Source: Bacillus australimaris (GTDB lineage Bacteria > Bacillota > Bacilli > Bacillales > Bacillaceae). Taken from it: a DNA stretch of 64,000 bases. The notes beneath the pieces were generated by a model. The model did no database searches, was not told where the DNA came from, and worked only from the letters and a program-made list of their open reading frames with translations. Shown in pieces: positions 10,560-19,738 of this stretch. Made by a program: the position numbers and the translations under genes. Location of the stretch: assembly GCF_001307105.1 (NCBI RefSeq), contig NZ_LGYN01000001.1:496001-560000 (forward strand). Direction: 5' to 3'. Each line of letters starts with the position of its first letter. The first letter of the stretch is position 1.

Positions 10560-10976
10560 TTAATTTAAGCTGTCTAAAAATCCTTGAAGAATCATGACAG
10601 CCGCCATTTTATCAATGACTTTTTTACGCTTTTGTCTGCTCACATCAGCAGAGATGAGCATTTTTTCCGCTGCCATAGTCGACAGACGCTCGTCCCAAAG
10701 CACAACAGGAACATTGTACGTGTTTTCTAACACTTTCGCAAATGATTGGCTGGCTTCGCCTCTAGGACCGACCGTACCATTCATATTCTTTGGAAAGCCA
10801 AGTACAATTTTATCTGCTCCGTATTCTGCAACAATCTCAGACAGGCGGCTGAGACCGAAGTCTCCGCCTGCTTCATCAATTTTAATGGTTTCAATCCCTT
10901 GTGCTGTCCATCCCATTTCATCACTGATCGCAACACCAAGGGTTTTCGTGCCCAAATCTAAGCCTAAAATTCTCAT
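10560..10976 (-). CDS. ruvX: YqgF/RuvX-family putative pre-16S rRNA nuclease (YrrK)
   Basis: The 138 residues form an RNase H-like fold. Residues 4-19 contain the first catalytic strand ([16 protein letters not shown]) and about 95-110 the conserved [12 protein letters not shown]. The E. coli homologue YqgF takes part in 16S rRNA 5' maturation; an older proposal is a Holliday-junction resolvase. The ATG at 10976 follows GAGGCG, which overlaps the end of yrzL, so the two are co-translated. Confidence 0.92.
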   Translation of the reverse strand: MRILGLDLGTKTLGVAISDEMGWTAQGIETIKIDEAGGDFGLSRLSEIVAEYGADKIVLGFPKNMNGTVGPRGEASQSFAKVLENTYNVPVVLWDERLSTMAAEKMLISADVSRQKRKKVIDKMAAVMILQGFLDSLN

Positions 10977-10979
10977 GTT

Positions 10980-11246
10980 TTACGCCTCTTTATGTGTCTC
11001 TAAGTACGATTTAACCAATTCCTCAATTAATTCGTCTCGTTCTAGTTTACGAATTAGGTTGCGTGCATCCCGATGTCTTGGAATATAAGCAGGGTCGCCT
11101 GACAGCAAGTATCCGACAATTTGATTGATCGGGTTGTATCCTTTTTCTTGGAGTGCGTCATGAACTGTAATGAGCACTTCATTCACATTGGTTTCAGCTG
11201 AATCATCAGAGAAGTTAAACTTCATTGTCTTATCAAATGAACTCAC
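10980..11246 (-). CDS. yrzL: IreB-family protein YrzL (DUF965)
   Basis: 88-residue UPF0297 protein; the Enterococcus homologue IreB is a substrate of the PASTA kinase IreK and modulates cephalosporin resistance, so a regulatory role is possible here too. Conserved segments include [19 protein letters not shown] and [10 protein letters not shown]. The GTG at 11246 gives the family's usual [10 protein letters not shown] start and length. A GTG at 11258 is in frame but abuts the AGAGG site. It heads the operon with ruvX and yrzB. Confidence 0.9.
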   Translation of the reverse strand: MSSFDKTMKFNFSDDSAETNVNEVLITVHDALQEKGYNPINQIVGYLLSGDPAYIPRHRDARNLIRKLERDELIEELVKSYLETHKEA

Positions 11247-11335
11247 TGCTTCTTGCACCTCTCTTCCAACATTCTACTAGCAAGCTTTGTTCTAACCGCT
11301 CATCTAATACCATTATTCTACACTACATCGCCTGA

Positions 11336-13972
11336 TTATAAAACGGATTTGACAGATTCTTCGACAGATGCCAGTGCTTCTTCAAGTTTTTCTGGTTGTT
11401 TTCCGCCTGCTTGTGCCATATCTGGACGTCCGCCACCGCCTCCGCCACAGATTTCAGCTGCCTGCTTCACAAGCTTCCCTGCGTGTAGACCTTTTTCGAT
11501 CACGTCTTTTGTCACTCCTGCTGAAATGTTTACTTTTCCGTTTTGAACGGCTCCAAGCACGATAACAGCTGATCCTAATTTAGCTTTCAAGTCATCGACC
11601 ATTGTTCTTAAATGGTTCATGTCCTTGGCGTTTACTTTTTGTGTTAAGACGTTCACTCCGCCAACTTCTATTACTTTTTCTAAAATAGAGCCTGCTTCTG
11701 CCTGGCTTAATTTCGCAAGGAGAGATTCGTTTTCTCTTTGAACCTCTTTTAACTCTGCCTGTAATGAAGCAATACGTTTTGGTACATCCTTCGTATTTGA
11801 CTTCAGCTCACTTGCTGCCTGCTCTAAAATCGCCAGCTGGTCATTTAATTCTTCGTAGGCACCTTGACCAGTTACTGCCTCAATTCGGCGTGTTCCAGCA
11901 CCAATACCCGATTCAGACGCAATTTTAAACAAACCGATTTCCGCAGTGTTTTGCACGTGACAGCCGCCGCATAGCTCAATGCTGTAATCGCCGACTTGAA
12001 CGACGCGGACAATATCACCGTACTTCTCGCCAAACAGCGCCATTGCACCCATTTCTTTCGCTTCAGCAATTGGCTTCAGGTCAATCGCAACCGAAATGCC
12101 TTCCCAAATCTTTTCGTTCAAAATTTTTTCAATTTGAGACAATTCTTCTTTCGTTACTTGTCCAAAGTGAGAGAAATCAAAACGAAGTCTGTTTTCATTC
12201 ACAAGTGAACCTGCTTGATTCACGTGGCTGCCCAATACATCTTTTAGTGCCTGATGTAAGAGATGTGTCGCTGTATGGTTTTTCACAATGCCTTTTCGTA
12301 GAGCTGATTCCACTTCTGCTGTGACTTCAAGACCTTTTTTGGCCGTACCGCTTACGACGACTCCTTCATGGACATGCTGACCGTTTGGCGCTTTTTTCAC
12401 ATCTTTGATATCAATGATGACTTCTGCGCTTTTTAATGTCCCTTTATCAGCCACTTGTCCGCCGCTTTCCGCATAGAAAGGTGTTTCATCTAACAAGATT
12501 TGCACCGTGTCGCCTTCGTGTGCTTCCGAGACAATTTCACCATTTTGAAGCAATTCAATAATACGGGCATCTGCTGTTAGATTTTCGTAGCCAACGAAAG
12601 TACTTTCTACTTTAATATCCCCTAGAGCACCGCCTTGAACCTGCATACTGCCGACATCTTGTCTTGCATTTCTTGCACGTTCACGCTGCTTCTCCATCTC
12701 CGCTTGGAAGCCTTCTCGATCAACTGTCATGTTCTCATCTTCTGCGTATTCTTCTGTCAGCTCGACAGGGAATCCATACGTGTCATACAGTTTAAATACA
12801 TCTTCACCTGAAATTTGTGAGCTGCCTTTGTCTCTTTCTTTTTTGATCACTTCTGACAAAATGGCTAACCCTTCGTTCAGTGTTTCATGGAAACGTTCTT
12901 CTTCATTTTTGATGACTTTAGCAATAAATTCTTCTTTTGCTTGAACATCTGGATAGAAATCCTTCATGATCTCAGCCACAACTGGGACTAAATCATACAT
13001 AAATGGACGGTGGATATGGATCGTTTTTGCATAACGCACAGCGCGGCGCAGCAAACGTCTTAAAACATATCCGCGGCCTTCATTGGAAGGAAGCGCTCCG
13101 TCACTTACAGCAAAGGCAACAGTCCGAATGTGATCAGCAATGACTTTAAACGCTGTATCCTTTTCCTTCGCCAAACCGTAGCTTTCTCCAGAGATGGTTT
13201 CGACTGCGCGAATAATTGGCATGAATAGGTCTGTATCGAAGTTCGTCGGCACGTTTTGAATGACAGATACCATTCGTTCAAGACCCATCCCTGTATCAAT
13301 GTTTTTCTTCGGCAGTGGTGTATATGTACCATCTGGATTATGGTTGAATTCAGAGAACACAAGGTTCCACACTTCTAAATAACGCTCATTTTCCCCGCCT
13401 GGATATAATTCTGGATCGTTTATGTCGTCACCGTAAGATTCGCCGCGATCATAAAAAATTTCCGTATTCGGTCCACTTGGACCCTCTCCGATGTCCCAGA
13501 AGTTTCCTTCCAGACGAATAATACGTTCTTCAGGGACACCAATTTTATCTCTCCAAAGAATATACGCTTCTTCGTCTTCTGGGTGAACTGTCACAGATAA
13601 CAAATTAGGATCAAAGCCAATCCACTCGTCACTTGTGAGGAATTCCCACGCCCATTCAATGGCTTCTTCTTTAAAATAGTCACCAATAGAGAAGTTGCCA
13701 AGCATTTCAAAGAACGTATGATGACGTGCTGTCTTCCCTACATTTTCAATATCATTTGTACGAATTGATTTTTGCGCGTTACAAATACGCGGATTGTCAG
13801 GTACGACGCGGCCATCAAAGTATTTCTTTAATGTTGCCACACCACTGTTGATCCACAAAAGTGTCGGATCGTCATGCGGTACGAGTGACGCACTCGGTTC
13901 TACAGCATGTCCTTTTTCTTTAAAAAAGTCTAAAAACATTTGACGTACTTGAGCTGAAGTTAAAGTTTTCAT
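11336..13972 (-). CDS. alaS: Alanyl-tRNA synthetase
   Basis: Charges tRNA-Ala and edits mischarged Ser and Gly; cytosolic. The 878 residues include class II motif 2 ([15 protein letters not shown] at 81-95), the editing-site zinc motif HTATHLLH near 565 with CGGCH near 667, and a C-terminal coiled-coil and C-Ala domain ending in a glycine-rich [15 protein letters not shown] stretch. Length is normal for Bacillus. The ATG at 13972 follows AGGGAGG. It is transcribed from its own sigma-A promoter through an alanine T-box leader and lies 89 bp before the yrzL operon. Confidence 0.97.
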   Translation of the reverse strand: MKTLTSAQVRQMFLDFFKEKGHAVEPSASLVPHDDPTLLWINSGVATLKKYFDGRVVPDNPRICNAQKSIRTNDIENVGKTARHHTFFEMLGNFSIGDYFKEEAIEWAWEFLTSDEWIGFDPNLLSVTVHPEDEEAYILWRDKIGVPEERIIRLEGNFWDIGEGPSGPNTEIFYDRGESYGDDINDPELYPGGENERYLEVWNLVFSEFNHNPDGTYTPLPKKNIDTGMGLERMVSVIQNVPTNFDTDLFMPIIRAVETISGESYGLAKEKDTAFKVIADHIRTVAFAVSDGALPSNEGRGYVLRRLLRRAVRYAKTIHIHRPFMYDLVPVVAEIMKDFYPDVQAKEEFIAKVIKNEEERFHETLNEGLAILSEVIKKERDKGSSQISGEDVFKLYDTYGFPVELTEEYAEDENMTVDREGFQAEMEKQRERARNARQDVGSMQVQGGALGDIKVESTFVGYENLTADARIIELLQNGEIVSEAHEGDTVQILLDETPFYAESGGQVADKGTLKSAEVIIDIKDVKKAPNGQHVHEGVVVSGTAKKGLEVTAEVESALRKGIVKNHTATHLLHQALKDVLGSHVNQAGSLVNENRLRFDFSHFGQVTKEELSQIEKILNEKIWEGISVAIDLKPIAEAKEMGAMALFGEKYGDIVRVVQVGDYSIELCGGCHVQNTAEIGLFKIASESGIGAGTRRIEAVTGQGAYEELNDQLAILEQAASELKSNTKDVPKRIASLQAELKEVQRENESLLAKLSQAEAGSILEKVIEVGGVNVLTQKVNAKDMNHLRTMVDDLKAKLGSAVIVLGAVQNGKVNISAGVTKDVIEKGLHAGKLVKQAAEICGGGGGGRPDMAQAGGKQPEKLEEALASVEESVKSVL

Positions 13973-14016
13973 TCAAAAAAATCCTCCCTTATCATTCATC
14001 AATCTTCACACAAACA

Positions 14017-14276
14017 CAAAAACATCCCGCCCTATGCAAGCACAAAACGACTTACACAGGGACGAGATGTTCTCGCGGTACCACCCTGATTATAGACCTA
14101 TTCGTCTATCACCTTCACATCCGATAACGCCGGAAGAGAGCGGCAGTGTTTATCTGCACTCGGGACTAGCTTCCGTTAAAGGTCTGATAAGGCTTTTCTC
14201 AGCAAATAAAGCCTCTCTCTGCATCAGCTTTTTAACGTACTCGGGTCCGTCATTGAATTCAATATGTATGAATCGA
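14017..14276 (-). promoter_or_regulatory. T-box leader of alaS (specifier GCU, Ala)
   Basis: The leader carries the T-box core GGGTGGTACCGCG near 14075-14088 and a downstream terminator with arms ACATCTCGTCCCTGTG/CATAGGGCGGGATGT and a T run near 14017-14073. In stem I, helices GGAC/GTCC and CGTTAAA/TTTAACG flank an internal loop whose 3' side reads GAAGCTA, giving GCU (minus strand, 14168-14170) as specifier codon. Uncharged tRNA-Ala would stabilise the antiterminator and switch on alaS. Confidence 0.95.
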
Positions 14277-14280
14277 AATT

Positions 14281-14309
14281 ATTATAGACAACTCGGCTCG
14301 TCTTGTCAA
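14281..14309 (-). promoter_or_regulatory. Sigma-A promoter of alaS
   Basis: Consensus TTGACA (14304-14309) and TATAAT (14281-14286) with exactly 17 bp between them on the minus strand. It overlaps the yrrI stop codon region. Confidence 0.9.
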
Positions 14310-15370
14310 TGAACGCTTCGTCTCATCAGGATATATTGCACAATGATCACCCTGATAATCGCAGCTGCTGGTACGGCTAAAATCATCCCGATTAAGCCAA
14401 ACAGCTCTCCTCCTGCAAGCAAAACAAGCATAATGACGACAGGATGCATATGAAGACTTCTCCCTACAATGATCGGGCTGAGGACATTGCTCTCTAAAAA
14501 TTGCAGCACGGCTACTGTAATCAGCACAATGATGACCGATTTCACTGAGATAGTAAACGCAATAAAGACAGCAGGAATCGCGCCAATAATCGGTCCAAAA
14601 TACGGAATCACGTTCGTTGCCCCTATCAGCATGCCAAGGACAAGCGGATACGGAATATGAAACAGCCAGAGCACAATGGCTGCTGCACCACCGATTAAAG
14701 AACAGACAAGCAGCTGTCCTCTAATATAATCACCAAGCGATTCATCCACGGCTTTTACAAAAGCATGTCCCCTCTTTCTGAAGGATGGTGGTGTTAAATA
14801 CCATGCAGCACGCTTCATCGTATTCATATCTTTCACCATATAAAAAACAAGAAAAGGTATGAGTGCTGCGACTAATGCATAATCAAGTAAAACTTTACAG
14901 CTTAAGATCATCCGTTCTGCGCCGCTCGCTGCATATGTCTCCGATTGAACAATCAAGCGGTCAAGCCGGTCATGAAGCCCGTCAGGCCAATGGCTTGTAT
15001 GACGATGAATATGTGATAAAGCGCCATTGTACGTTTCAGCAAGCACAGGAATTTGTTCTGACAGCTCATTTAACTGCGCGATCATAACAGGCGCCCCTCG
15101 ATACACTGCAAAACCAATCCCGCCAAAAAACAGCACATATATGAATAAAAGGCCGACTGTTCTCGGCAAACCTCGCGCATGGAGTCTTTCCACAATTGGA
15201 TAAAGCAGATAAGAAATAAAAATGGCGATGAGAAGCGGAATCAGAACCGCCTTCAGCAATAAAAAAATCGGCATCCATAACTCGTCGAGCTGCAATAAAA
15301 TGAGTAGGGATGCAAGGACGAGCAGGACCCCTGCAGCATATATCAGAAATTGGATCGGACGTTTCTTCAC
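14306..15370 (-). CDS. yrrI: AI-2E family transporter YrrI
   Basis: Polytopic membrane protein of 354 residues in the AI-2E transporter / UPF0118 (PerM) family. Segments near 10-70 form three membrane helices, a soluble amphipathic loop of about 80 residues follows, and the C-terminal half contains the conserved PYFGPIIGAIPA motif and further helices. The substrate is not known; some relatives act as Na+/H+ antiporters. The GTG at 15370 is preferred since AGAGGTG lies 6 bases upstream; the GTG at 15379 is part of that site. It is followed directly by the alaS promoter. Confidence 0.88.
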   Translation of the reverse strand: MKKRPIQFLIYAAGVLLVLASLLILLQLDELWMPIFLLLKAVLIPLLIAIFISYLLYPIVERLHARGLPRTVGLLFIYVLFFGGIGFAVYRGAPVMIAQLNELSEQIPVLAETYNGALSHIHRHTSHWPDGLHDRLDRLIVQSETYAASGAERMILSCKVLLDYALVAALIPFLVFYMVKDMNTMKRAAWYLTPPSFRKRGHAFVKAVDESLGDYIRGQLLVCSLIGGAAAIVLWLFHIPYPLVLGMLIGATNVIPYFGPIIGAIPAVFIAFTISVKSVIIVLITVAVLQFLESNVLSPIIVGRSLHMHPVVIMLVLLAGGELFGLIGMILAVPAAAIIRVIIVQYILMRRSVH

Positions 15371-15534
15371 CTTTTTCACCTCTTTTCTTATTGTTTAACC
15401 ATCTTCCGCAATTATCCACGTAAATAAAATTTGTCCTAACTTTGTTAAAAATGAATACACATGAAACATACAGCTCCATCCAAAGTCACTGTTTGCTGTA
15501 AAATCTCGTCAGAAAATATTCCATTATTTACTTC

Positions 15535-15560
15535 TTTTTACACAAGGTATGCTAGAATCC
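15535..15560 (+). promoter_or_regulatory. Putative extended -10 promoter of glnQHMP
   Basis: TGCTAGAAT at 15550-15558 is an extended -10 element 40 bp before glnQ. No good -35 accompanies it at standard spacing. Confidence 0.4.
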
Positions 15561-15600
15561 ACTTTAGCTTTAGCCAATGAAACACAAGAGGAGGTTCTTC

Positions 15601-16329
15601 ATGATCACATTCGAAGAAGTCAACAAGCATTATGGCCAGTTCCATGTACTTAAGGACATTAACCTACATATTCAAAAAGGTGAGGTTGTTGTGATCATCG
15701 GTCCTTCAGGATCTGGTAAAAGCACGATGCTCAGATGTATTAATCGTCTTGAAAGCATTGATGAGGGAAAAGTCCTCGTCAATCAAGTGTCTGTACAGCA
15801 TCCGAAGACCAACATCAATCTTGTCAGGCAAAATATCGGTATGGTGTTTCAGCATTTTCACCTCTATCCGCATAAGACGGTGCTTGAAAACATTATGCTT
15901 GCACCGATGAAGGTCAAAAAAGTAAGCAAAGAAGAAGCGAAGGAAACAGCCGAATTTTATTTAAATAAAGTCGGCATTCCTGATAAGGCTAACGCCTACC
16001 CTTCAAGACTTTCGGGCGGACAGCAGCAGCGGGTTGCCATTGCAAGAGGGCTTGCGATGAAGCCAGAGGTGATGCTTTTCGACGAACCGACATCCGCACT
16101 TGACCCAGAAATGATCGGCGAGGTACTAGATGTGATGAAGCAGCTAGCCCGCGAAGGGATGACGATGGTTGTCGTCACACATGAGATGGGCTTTGCCCGA
16201 GAAGTGGCCGACCGTATTGTTTTTATTGATGAAGGCAGAATTCTTGAAGAATCAACACCGGCTGCCTTTTATGAAAAACCGCAAGAGAAACGTGCTCAAT
16301 TATTTTTAAGCCGTATTTTAAATCATTAA
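15601..16329 (+). CDS. glnQ: Glutamine-type amino-acid ABC transporter ATPase GlnQ
   Basis: Cytoplasmic ATPase of a polar amino-acid importer. The 242 residues show Walker [10 protein letters not shown] at 34-42, the Q-loop at Gln84, signature [10 protein letters not shown] at 137-146, Walker B VMLFDEP at 157-163 and a switch His in VVTHEMG. AGAGGAGG lies 5 bases before the ATG at 15601; an in-frame ATG at 15577 has no ribosome site. First gene of glnQ-glnH-glnM-glnP, all on the plus strand. Glutamine as substrate rests on synteny with B. subtilis; glutamate or aspartate cannot be excluded. Confidence 0.93.
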   Translation: MITFEEVNKHYGQFHVLKDINLHIQKGEVVVIIGPSGSGKSTMLRCINRLESIDEGKVLVNQVSVQHPKTNINLVRQNIGMVFQHFHLYPHKTVLENIMLAPMKVKKVSKEEAKETAEFYLNKVGIPDKANAYPSRLSGGQQQRVAIARGLAMKPEVMLFDEPTSALDPEMIGEVLDVMKQLAREGMTMVVVTHEMGFAREVADRIVFIDEGRILEESTPAAFYEKPQEKRAQLFLSRILNH

Positions 16330-16343
16330 GGGGGAATGTTTTG

Positions 16344-17153
16344 ATGAAAAAAATGAAACGCTTTGGTCTACTGCTCTTTATGACTTGTTGTATTGCCGCT
16401 TTAGCTGCTTGTGGTTCTGCTGAAAAAGGCTCAACTGATGCGAAACAAGGAAGCTCATTAGAAACCATTAAAAAAGACAAAAAGATGATTTTCGGAGTAA
16501 AAAATGACACCCGTCTATTCGGTCTAAAAAACCCTAGCAGCGGCGATATTGAAGGATTTGATATTGATATCGCAAAAGCCATCACAAAGGAAATACTCGG
16601 CGATGATGGAAAAGCAGAATTCAAAGAAGTCACATCTAAAACAAGAATCCCTTTGCTTCAAAAGGGTGATATCCATGCGATTGTTGCGACCATGACGATT
16701 ACAGAAGAGCGTAAAAAAGAAGTCAATTTCTCAGATGTTTATTTTGAAGCAGGACAATCACTGCTTGTGAAAAAAGGAAGCGATATTCAATCCATTGATG
16801 ATCTTAAAAAAGGGACGAAGGTGCTTGCCGTGAAAGGATCTACTTCTTCTCAAAATATTCGCAAGAAAGCACCTGAAGCATCCGTATTAGAATTCGAGAA
16901 CTATCAGGAAGCTTTTACAGCCTTAAAATCAAACCAAGGGCAAGTGCTGACTACAGATAATGCGATCTTATTTGGTATGGCAGACGAGGATTCAAATTAC
17001 GAAGTGGTCGGCGGCACTTTTACGGATGAGCCTTATGGCATTGCTGTGAAAAAAGGCGACCAAGAATTAACGGATGCGATCAATAAAGCATTAAAAACAT
17101 TAAAGGAAAATGGAGAGTACGACAAAATACATCAAAAATGGATCAAAGAATAA
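16344..17153 (+). CDS. glnH: Amino-acid ABC transporter substrate-binding lipoprotein GlnH
   Basis: Extracytoplasmic binding protein tethered by lipid. The 269-residue precursor has a signal peptide ending in the lipobox LAAC with Cys23, then a bilobed SBP_bac_3 domain with the family segments GFDIDIAKAI and VATMTITEERKKEVNFS. The ATG at 16344 lies 9 bases after AAGGGGG; a TTG three bases earlier is less likely. It is 14 bp after glnQ. A hairpin lies downstream, between it and the permease genes, and may raise its mRNA level relative to them. Confidence 0.93.
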   Translation: MKKMKRFGLLLFMTCCIAALAACGSAEKGSTDAKQGSSLETIKKDKKMIFGVKNDTRLFGLKNPSSGDIEGFDIDIAKAITKEILGDDGKAEFKEVTSKTRIPLLQKGDIHAIVATMTITEERKKEVNFSDVYFEAGQSLLVKKGSDIQSIDDLKKGTKVLAVKGSTSSQNIRKKAPEASVLEFENYQEAFTALKSNQGQVLTTDNAILFGMADEDSNYEVVGGTFTDEPYGIAVKKGDQELTDAINKALKTLKENGEYDKIHQKWIKE

Positions 17154-17181
17154 CGGTTTGACTCGTACAAATCAATGCCCT

Positions 17182-17208
17182 CAGGTGAGCCGCTCATTGG
17201 CTCCCCTG
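17182..17208 (+). promoter_or_regulatory. Hairpin between glnH and glnM
   Basis: A CAGGTGAGCC/GGCTCCCCTG stem (9 pairs, one mismatch, 7-base loop) in the 79-bp gap. No T run follows, so it looks like an mRNA-stabilising or partial attenuator hairpin rather than a full terminator. Confidence 0.5.
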
Positions 17209-17232
17209 TTGATCAGGAAGGAAGTGAACTGA

Positions 17233-17886
17233 TTGCTGCGGTTTTCCATTCTCACTGAAAACTTCAATCTTTATTTAGAAGGCTTTAAATATACCATTGG
17301 TGCAAGTGTCATTGCTTTGATTGGAAGCTTTTTGATCGGTACACTCATTGCCATTATGAGAATTGCGCCGCTCAGGCCGCTCAACTGGTTAGGAACGGCT
17401 TACGTGGAATTTATTCGGAATATTCCGTTATTATTGATCACATTTGTTTTCTTCTTTGGTTTACCGGTGCTAGGCATTGTCGCAGATGGCTTTACCGCTG
17501 GAACGATCGCCCTTGCCATTTATACGTCTGCCTTTATTGCCGAAGCCATTCGTGCAGGGATACAAGCTGTACCGCTTGGCCAAATGGAAGCAGCACGCGC
17601 TTCTGGTCTGTCATATTGCGGGACAATGCGGTATATCATTTTGCCGCAGGCGATTAAAATTGTCATCCCCCCTCTTGGGAATCAATTTATTAACCTTGTC
17701 AAAAACTCCTCTATTTTAGGAGTCATTGCCGGATTTGATCTCATGTATCAAGGGGATCTCATCGCGTCTAGAACATTTGTGACGTTCGATGTCTACATCT
17801 TTGTTGCCATGTTCTATCTGCTGTTAACAATCCCACTCAGTCTAGGTGTTGGTTATTTAGAAAGAAAATTAGCAAGAAGCCACTAG
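17233..17886 (+). CDS. glnM: Amino-acid ABC transporter permease GlnM
   Basis: Inner-membrane permease of the HisMQ family, 217 residues, about five membrane helices. The cytoplasmic EAA loop reads EAARASGLSYCGTMRYIILPQA near 119-140 and contacts GlnQ. Translation starts at TTG 17233 with GGAAGGAAG upstream; no ATG start exists in this frame at the conserved position. Paired with glnP 15 bp downstream to form the heteromeric channel. Confidence 0.9.
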   Translation: MLRFSILTENFNLYLEGFKYTIGASVIALIGSFLIGTLIAIMRIAPLRPLNWLGTAYVEFIRNIPLLLITFVFFFGLPVLGIVADGFTAGTIALAIYTSAFIAEAIRAGIQAVPLGQMEAARASGLSYCGTMRYIILPQAIKIVIPPLGNQFINLVKNSSILGVIAGFDLMYQGDLIASRTFVTFDVYIFVAMFYLLLTIPLSLGVGYLERKLARSH

Positions 17887-17901
17887 AAAGGAGGAAACAT
17901 T

Positions 17902-18552
17902 ATGGATTTTATAGGTGCCTACCAGCCTGATCATCTCGCCTTTTTACTTGAAGGATTTGCTGTCACCTTAAAAGTGGCTTTTATCTCCATCATTTTGAGC
18001 TTTATCATTGGATTAGTCGTTGGCACGTTGCGGTTCGCTCAAATTCCGATTTTATCAAAAGTGCTTGCGGTTGCCGTAGAAACCATTCGGAACCTGCCGC
18101 TTTTGCTGATCATCTTTTTCACGTATTTTGCATTGCCTGAAATCGGTATCAAGCTGAGCATTACAGCTTCTGCCATTGCAGCTTTAACCGTGTTTGAATC
18201 TGCGATGCTGTCAGAAATCATTCGAAGCGGTCTTAAATCAATTGATAAGGGTCAGGTTGAAGCAGCCAGATCTTCTGGTTTAACCTATATTCAAACATTA
18301 AAAATGATCATTATGCCTCAGGCGCTGCGCCGAATGGTGCCGCCAATTGTGAGTCAATTTATTTCCCTTTTAAAAGATACATCGCTTGCGGTTGTGATTG
18401 CACTTCCAGAGTTATTGCATCACGCACAAATATTAAACGGTCAGAGCCAATCTTATTTACTTCCTATTTTCCTTTTGGCCGCCATGATGTATTTTGTCGT
18501 CAATTTCAGCTTATCTTTGCTTGCACGCCGATTAGAATACCGGCAGGCATAA
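17902..18552 (+). CDS. glnP: Amino-acid ABC transporter permease GlnP
   Basis: Second HisMQ-family permease subunit, 216 residues, clearly paralogous to GlnM. The EAA loop is EAARSSGLTYIQTLKMIIMPQA at about 116-137. The ATG at 17902 has AAAGGAGG upstream. Last gene of the importer operon; its terminator hairpin 4 bp downstream has been split and duplicated by the 175-bp element at 18578-18753. Confidence 0.9.
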   Translation: MDFIGAYQPDHLAFLLEGFAVTLKVAFISIILSFIIGLVVGTLRFAQIPILSKVLAVAVETIRNLPLLLIIFFTYFALPEIGIKLSITASAIAALTVFESAMLSEIIRSGLKSIDKGQVEAARSSGLTYIQTLKMIIMPQALRRMVPPIVSQFISLLKDTSLAVVIALPELLHHAQILNGQSQSYLLPIFLLAAMMYFVVNFSLSLLARRLEYRQA

Positions 18553-18555
18553 AAA

Positions 18556-18774
18556 AGACATCCGTTTGACGGATGTCTCAGATTGTTGACAAAGGGCTAA
18601 AATGATCTTGATTTTAGCCCTTTGTCTTCTTTTCAGCGTGATAGAAAACCTTTGCAGTCTAGGAAGGACGAGCACCGGAACGGAGCGAATTTAACATTCG
18701 TGAGTACCGGCGCGCAGGCCTGACACCGAATGCGAGGGCTTGTCTACACGCTGGACATCCGCTTGACGGATGTC
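18556..18774 (+). repeat. 175-bp structured repeat element, copy 1, flanked by duplicated terminator hairpin
   Basis: The body (18578/18579-18753) is about 89% identical to the copy at 40576-40750. It begins with a perfect 16-bp hairpin (18588-18603 with 18611-18626) followed by a T-rich tract, then a 120-nt domain closed by CAGCGTG.TAGA (18634-18645) pairing with TCTA.CACGCTG (18743-18753). Both sides carry the same 21-bp terminator hairpin, GACATCCG-TTTGA-CGGATGTC at 18557-18577 and a one-base variant at 18754-18774. The left one keeps the upstream A run, the right one the downstream T run of the glnP terminator. It encodes no protein and is probably a non-autonomous mobile element; mechanism unknown. 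Confidence 0.85.
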
Positions 18775-18780
18775 CCTTTT
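18754..18780 (+). terminator. glnP terminator (distal, functional hairpin copy)
   Basis: GACATCCG/CGGATGTC hairpin followed by CCTTTTGTTT. The proximal copy at 18557-18577 has no T run and is unlikely to terminate by itself. Confidence 0.75.
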
Positions 18781-18782
18781 GT

Positions 18783-18914
18783 TTACATCATTCTCATAAC
18801 ACGTTTTCTTAGCTTTTTCATATCCCGCTTTGATGGCATATCATATCGACTTGCAAAGTGATACGCAAGTGCACCTGCACCAAGCGTTAATAGTGAAGAA
18901 GTCATTTTGCCCAT
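18783..18914 (-). CDS. yrzQ: Small DUF3918 protein YrzQ
   Basis: 43-residue protein reading MGKMTSSLLTLGAGALAYHF and ending in a basic RKRVMRMM tail: a short hydrophobic N-terminal segment followed by a positively charged end. It resembles B. subtilis YrzQ (DUF3918), function unknown. AAGGGGGAA lies 6 bases before the ATG at 18914. It sits 20 bp after yrzR, on the same strand, as in B. subtilis. Confidence 0.8.
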   Translation of the reverse strand: MGKMTSSLLTLGAGALAYHFASRYDMPSKRDMKKLRKRVMRMM

Positions 18915-18934
18915 TCGAAATTCCCCCTTAACAC

Positions 18935-19126
18935 TTATAGTTGAATTGAGCGTTCATCGTCACTAAACAGATCATCTAAACTGCTTAGTGTCCCGTCTTC
19001 CTCCACTTGATGTGTCGATATTTTGCCTTTAGACAGTGTCAATTCAATAAAACAGCCCCAGCAATAATATTGATTGACCCCAATTTTTCCGATGTCTTTA
19101 CATTTGCAATTTGGGCAAATGAGCAT
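18935..19126 (-). CDS. yrzR: Small zinc-ribbon-like protein YrzR
   Basis: 63 residues with two Cys pairs, CPNCKC near the N terminus and YYCWGC about 17 residues later, typical of a zinc ribbon; the C terminus is acidic (DDLFSDDERS). Function unknown. AGAGGTG lies 6 bases before the ATG at 19126; the GTG at 19135 is part of that site. Conserved neighbour of yrrD and yrzQ. Confidence 0.8.
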   Translation of the reverse strand: MLICPNCKCKDIGKIGVNQYYCWGCFIELTLSKGKISTHQVEEDGTLSSLDDLFSDDERSIQL

Positions 19127-19139
19127 ATTCAGCACCTCT

Positions 19140-19598
19140 TTACGTTCGGTTTAGAACAAGTGCTTCCTTTTGAACATTCATCAAGGTTCCGGCAGCCTGC
19201 AGCTGTTTCCGAATCCCTGATAGCTCTGTAAAGAAGCCGTCCGAGAGTTCATATGCTACGATTTTGCCCGAATTTGTGCAAAAGTATACATCTTCCAAAA
19301 TGCCTAAATTTTCACCATCAGGCGACTGCATCATTTTCTTTTTTAATTTCGAAAATAACAAGGATGGAGCAGAGGAATTCATGCCTATCCCCTCCTGGCA
19401 GCTCACATATAAACCTTTGTCTGTCAGCTGATCACCAGCAGAGAATGGAATAAGTGCACAGTCTTTCTTTTTTCCCTCTAACACATATCCTCCGCAGCTG
19501 CCTCCGGCTAATAAGCAAATATCTTTTATGGAACCAAGTGAATGAGACTGCTCACCTGTATAGATTGACATTCCTTCAAGCTCTCGACATGTTCTCAA
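19140..19598 (-). CDS. yrrD: PRC-barrel protein YrrD
   Basis: 152 residues from TTG 19598, chosen since it yields an MRTxxxLxGxxIY start like B. subtilis YrrD and has AAAGGTGG 10 bases upstream; a longer ATG frame from 19658 has no ribosome site. Two PRC-barrel-like segments are visible, one from ELEGMSIYTG with LGSIKDICL and a second around NLGILEDVYFCTNSGKIVAYELSDG. The function is unknown; such domains bind RNA or proteins. It follows recD2 on the same strand after a terminator. Confidence 0.75.
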   Translation of the reverse strand: MRTCRELEGMSIYTGEQSHSLGSIKDICLLAGGSCGGYVLEGKKKDCALIPFSAGDQLTDKGLYVSCQEGIGMNSSAPSLLFSKLKKKMMQSPDGENLGILEDVYFCTNSGKIVAYELSDGFFTELSGIRKQLQAAGTLMNVQKEALVLNRT

Positions 19599-19711
19599 AA
19601 TGTGCTCAACCACCTTTTGCGGAACAGTCTTATCGTGTGCGTTTGCTTCAAGACTCATACGAAGAAATGGCTTCCATGAACGGAATGCGAGGAATTTCTT
19701 TCACACATGTT

Positions 19712-19738
19712 AAAAGGCTTCCATTTGGAAGCCTTCTA
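19712..19738 (-). terminator. Terminator after recD2
   Basis: AAGGCTTCC/GGAAGCCTT hairpin (19714-19722 with 19727-19735) overlapping the recD2 stop, followed by TTTTAA on the minus strand. Confidence 0.7.

Noticed and set aside
10594-11088. 164-residue open frame on the plus strand opposite ruvX
   Set aside because: Antisense shadow of ruvX and yrzL, both strongly conserved on the other strand.
15066-15479. 137-residue open frame on the minus strand over the start of yrrI
   Set aside because: It overlaps yrrI out of frame, has no ribosome site and no recognisable domain.
18556-18774. Copy 1 as a simple double terminator or a riboswitch of a neighbour gene
   Set aside because: The same body is found at an unrelated locus with different flanking hairpins, so it is an inserted repeat.
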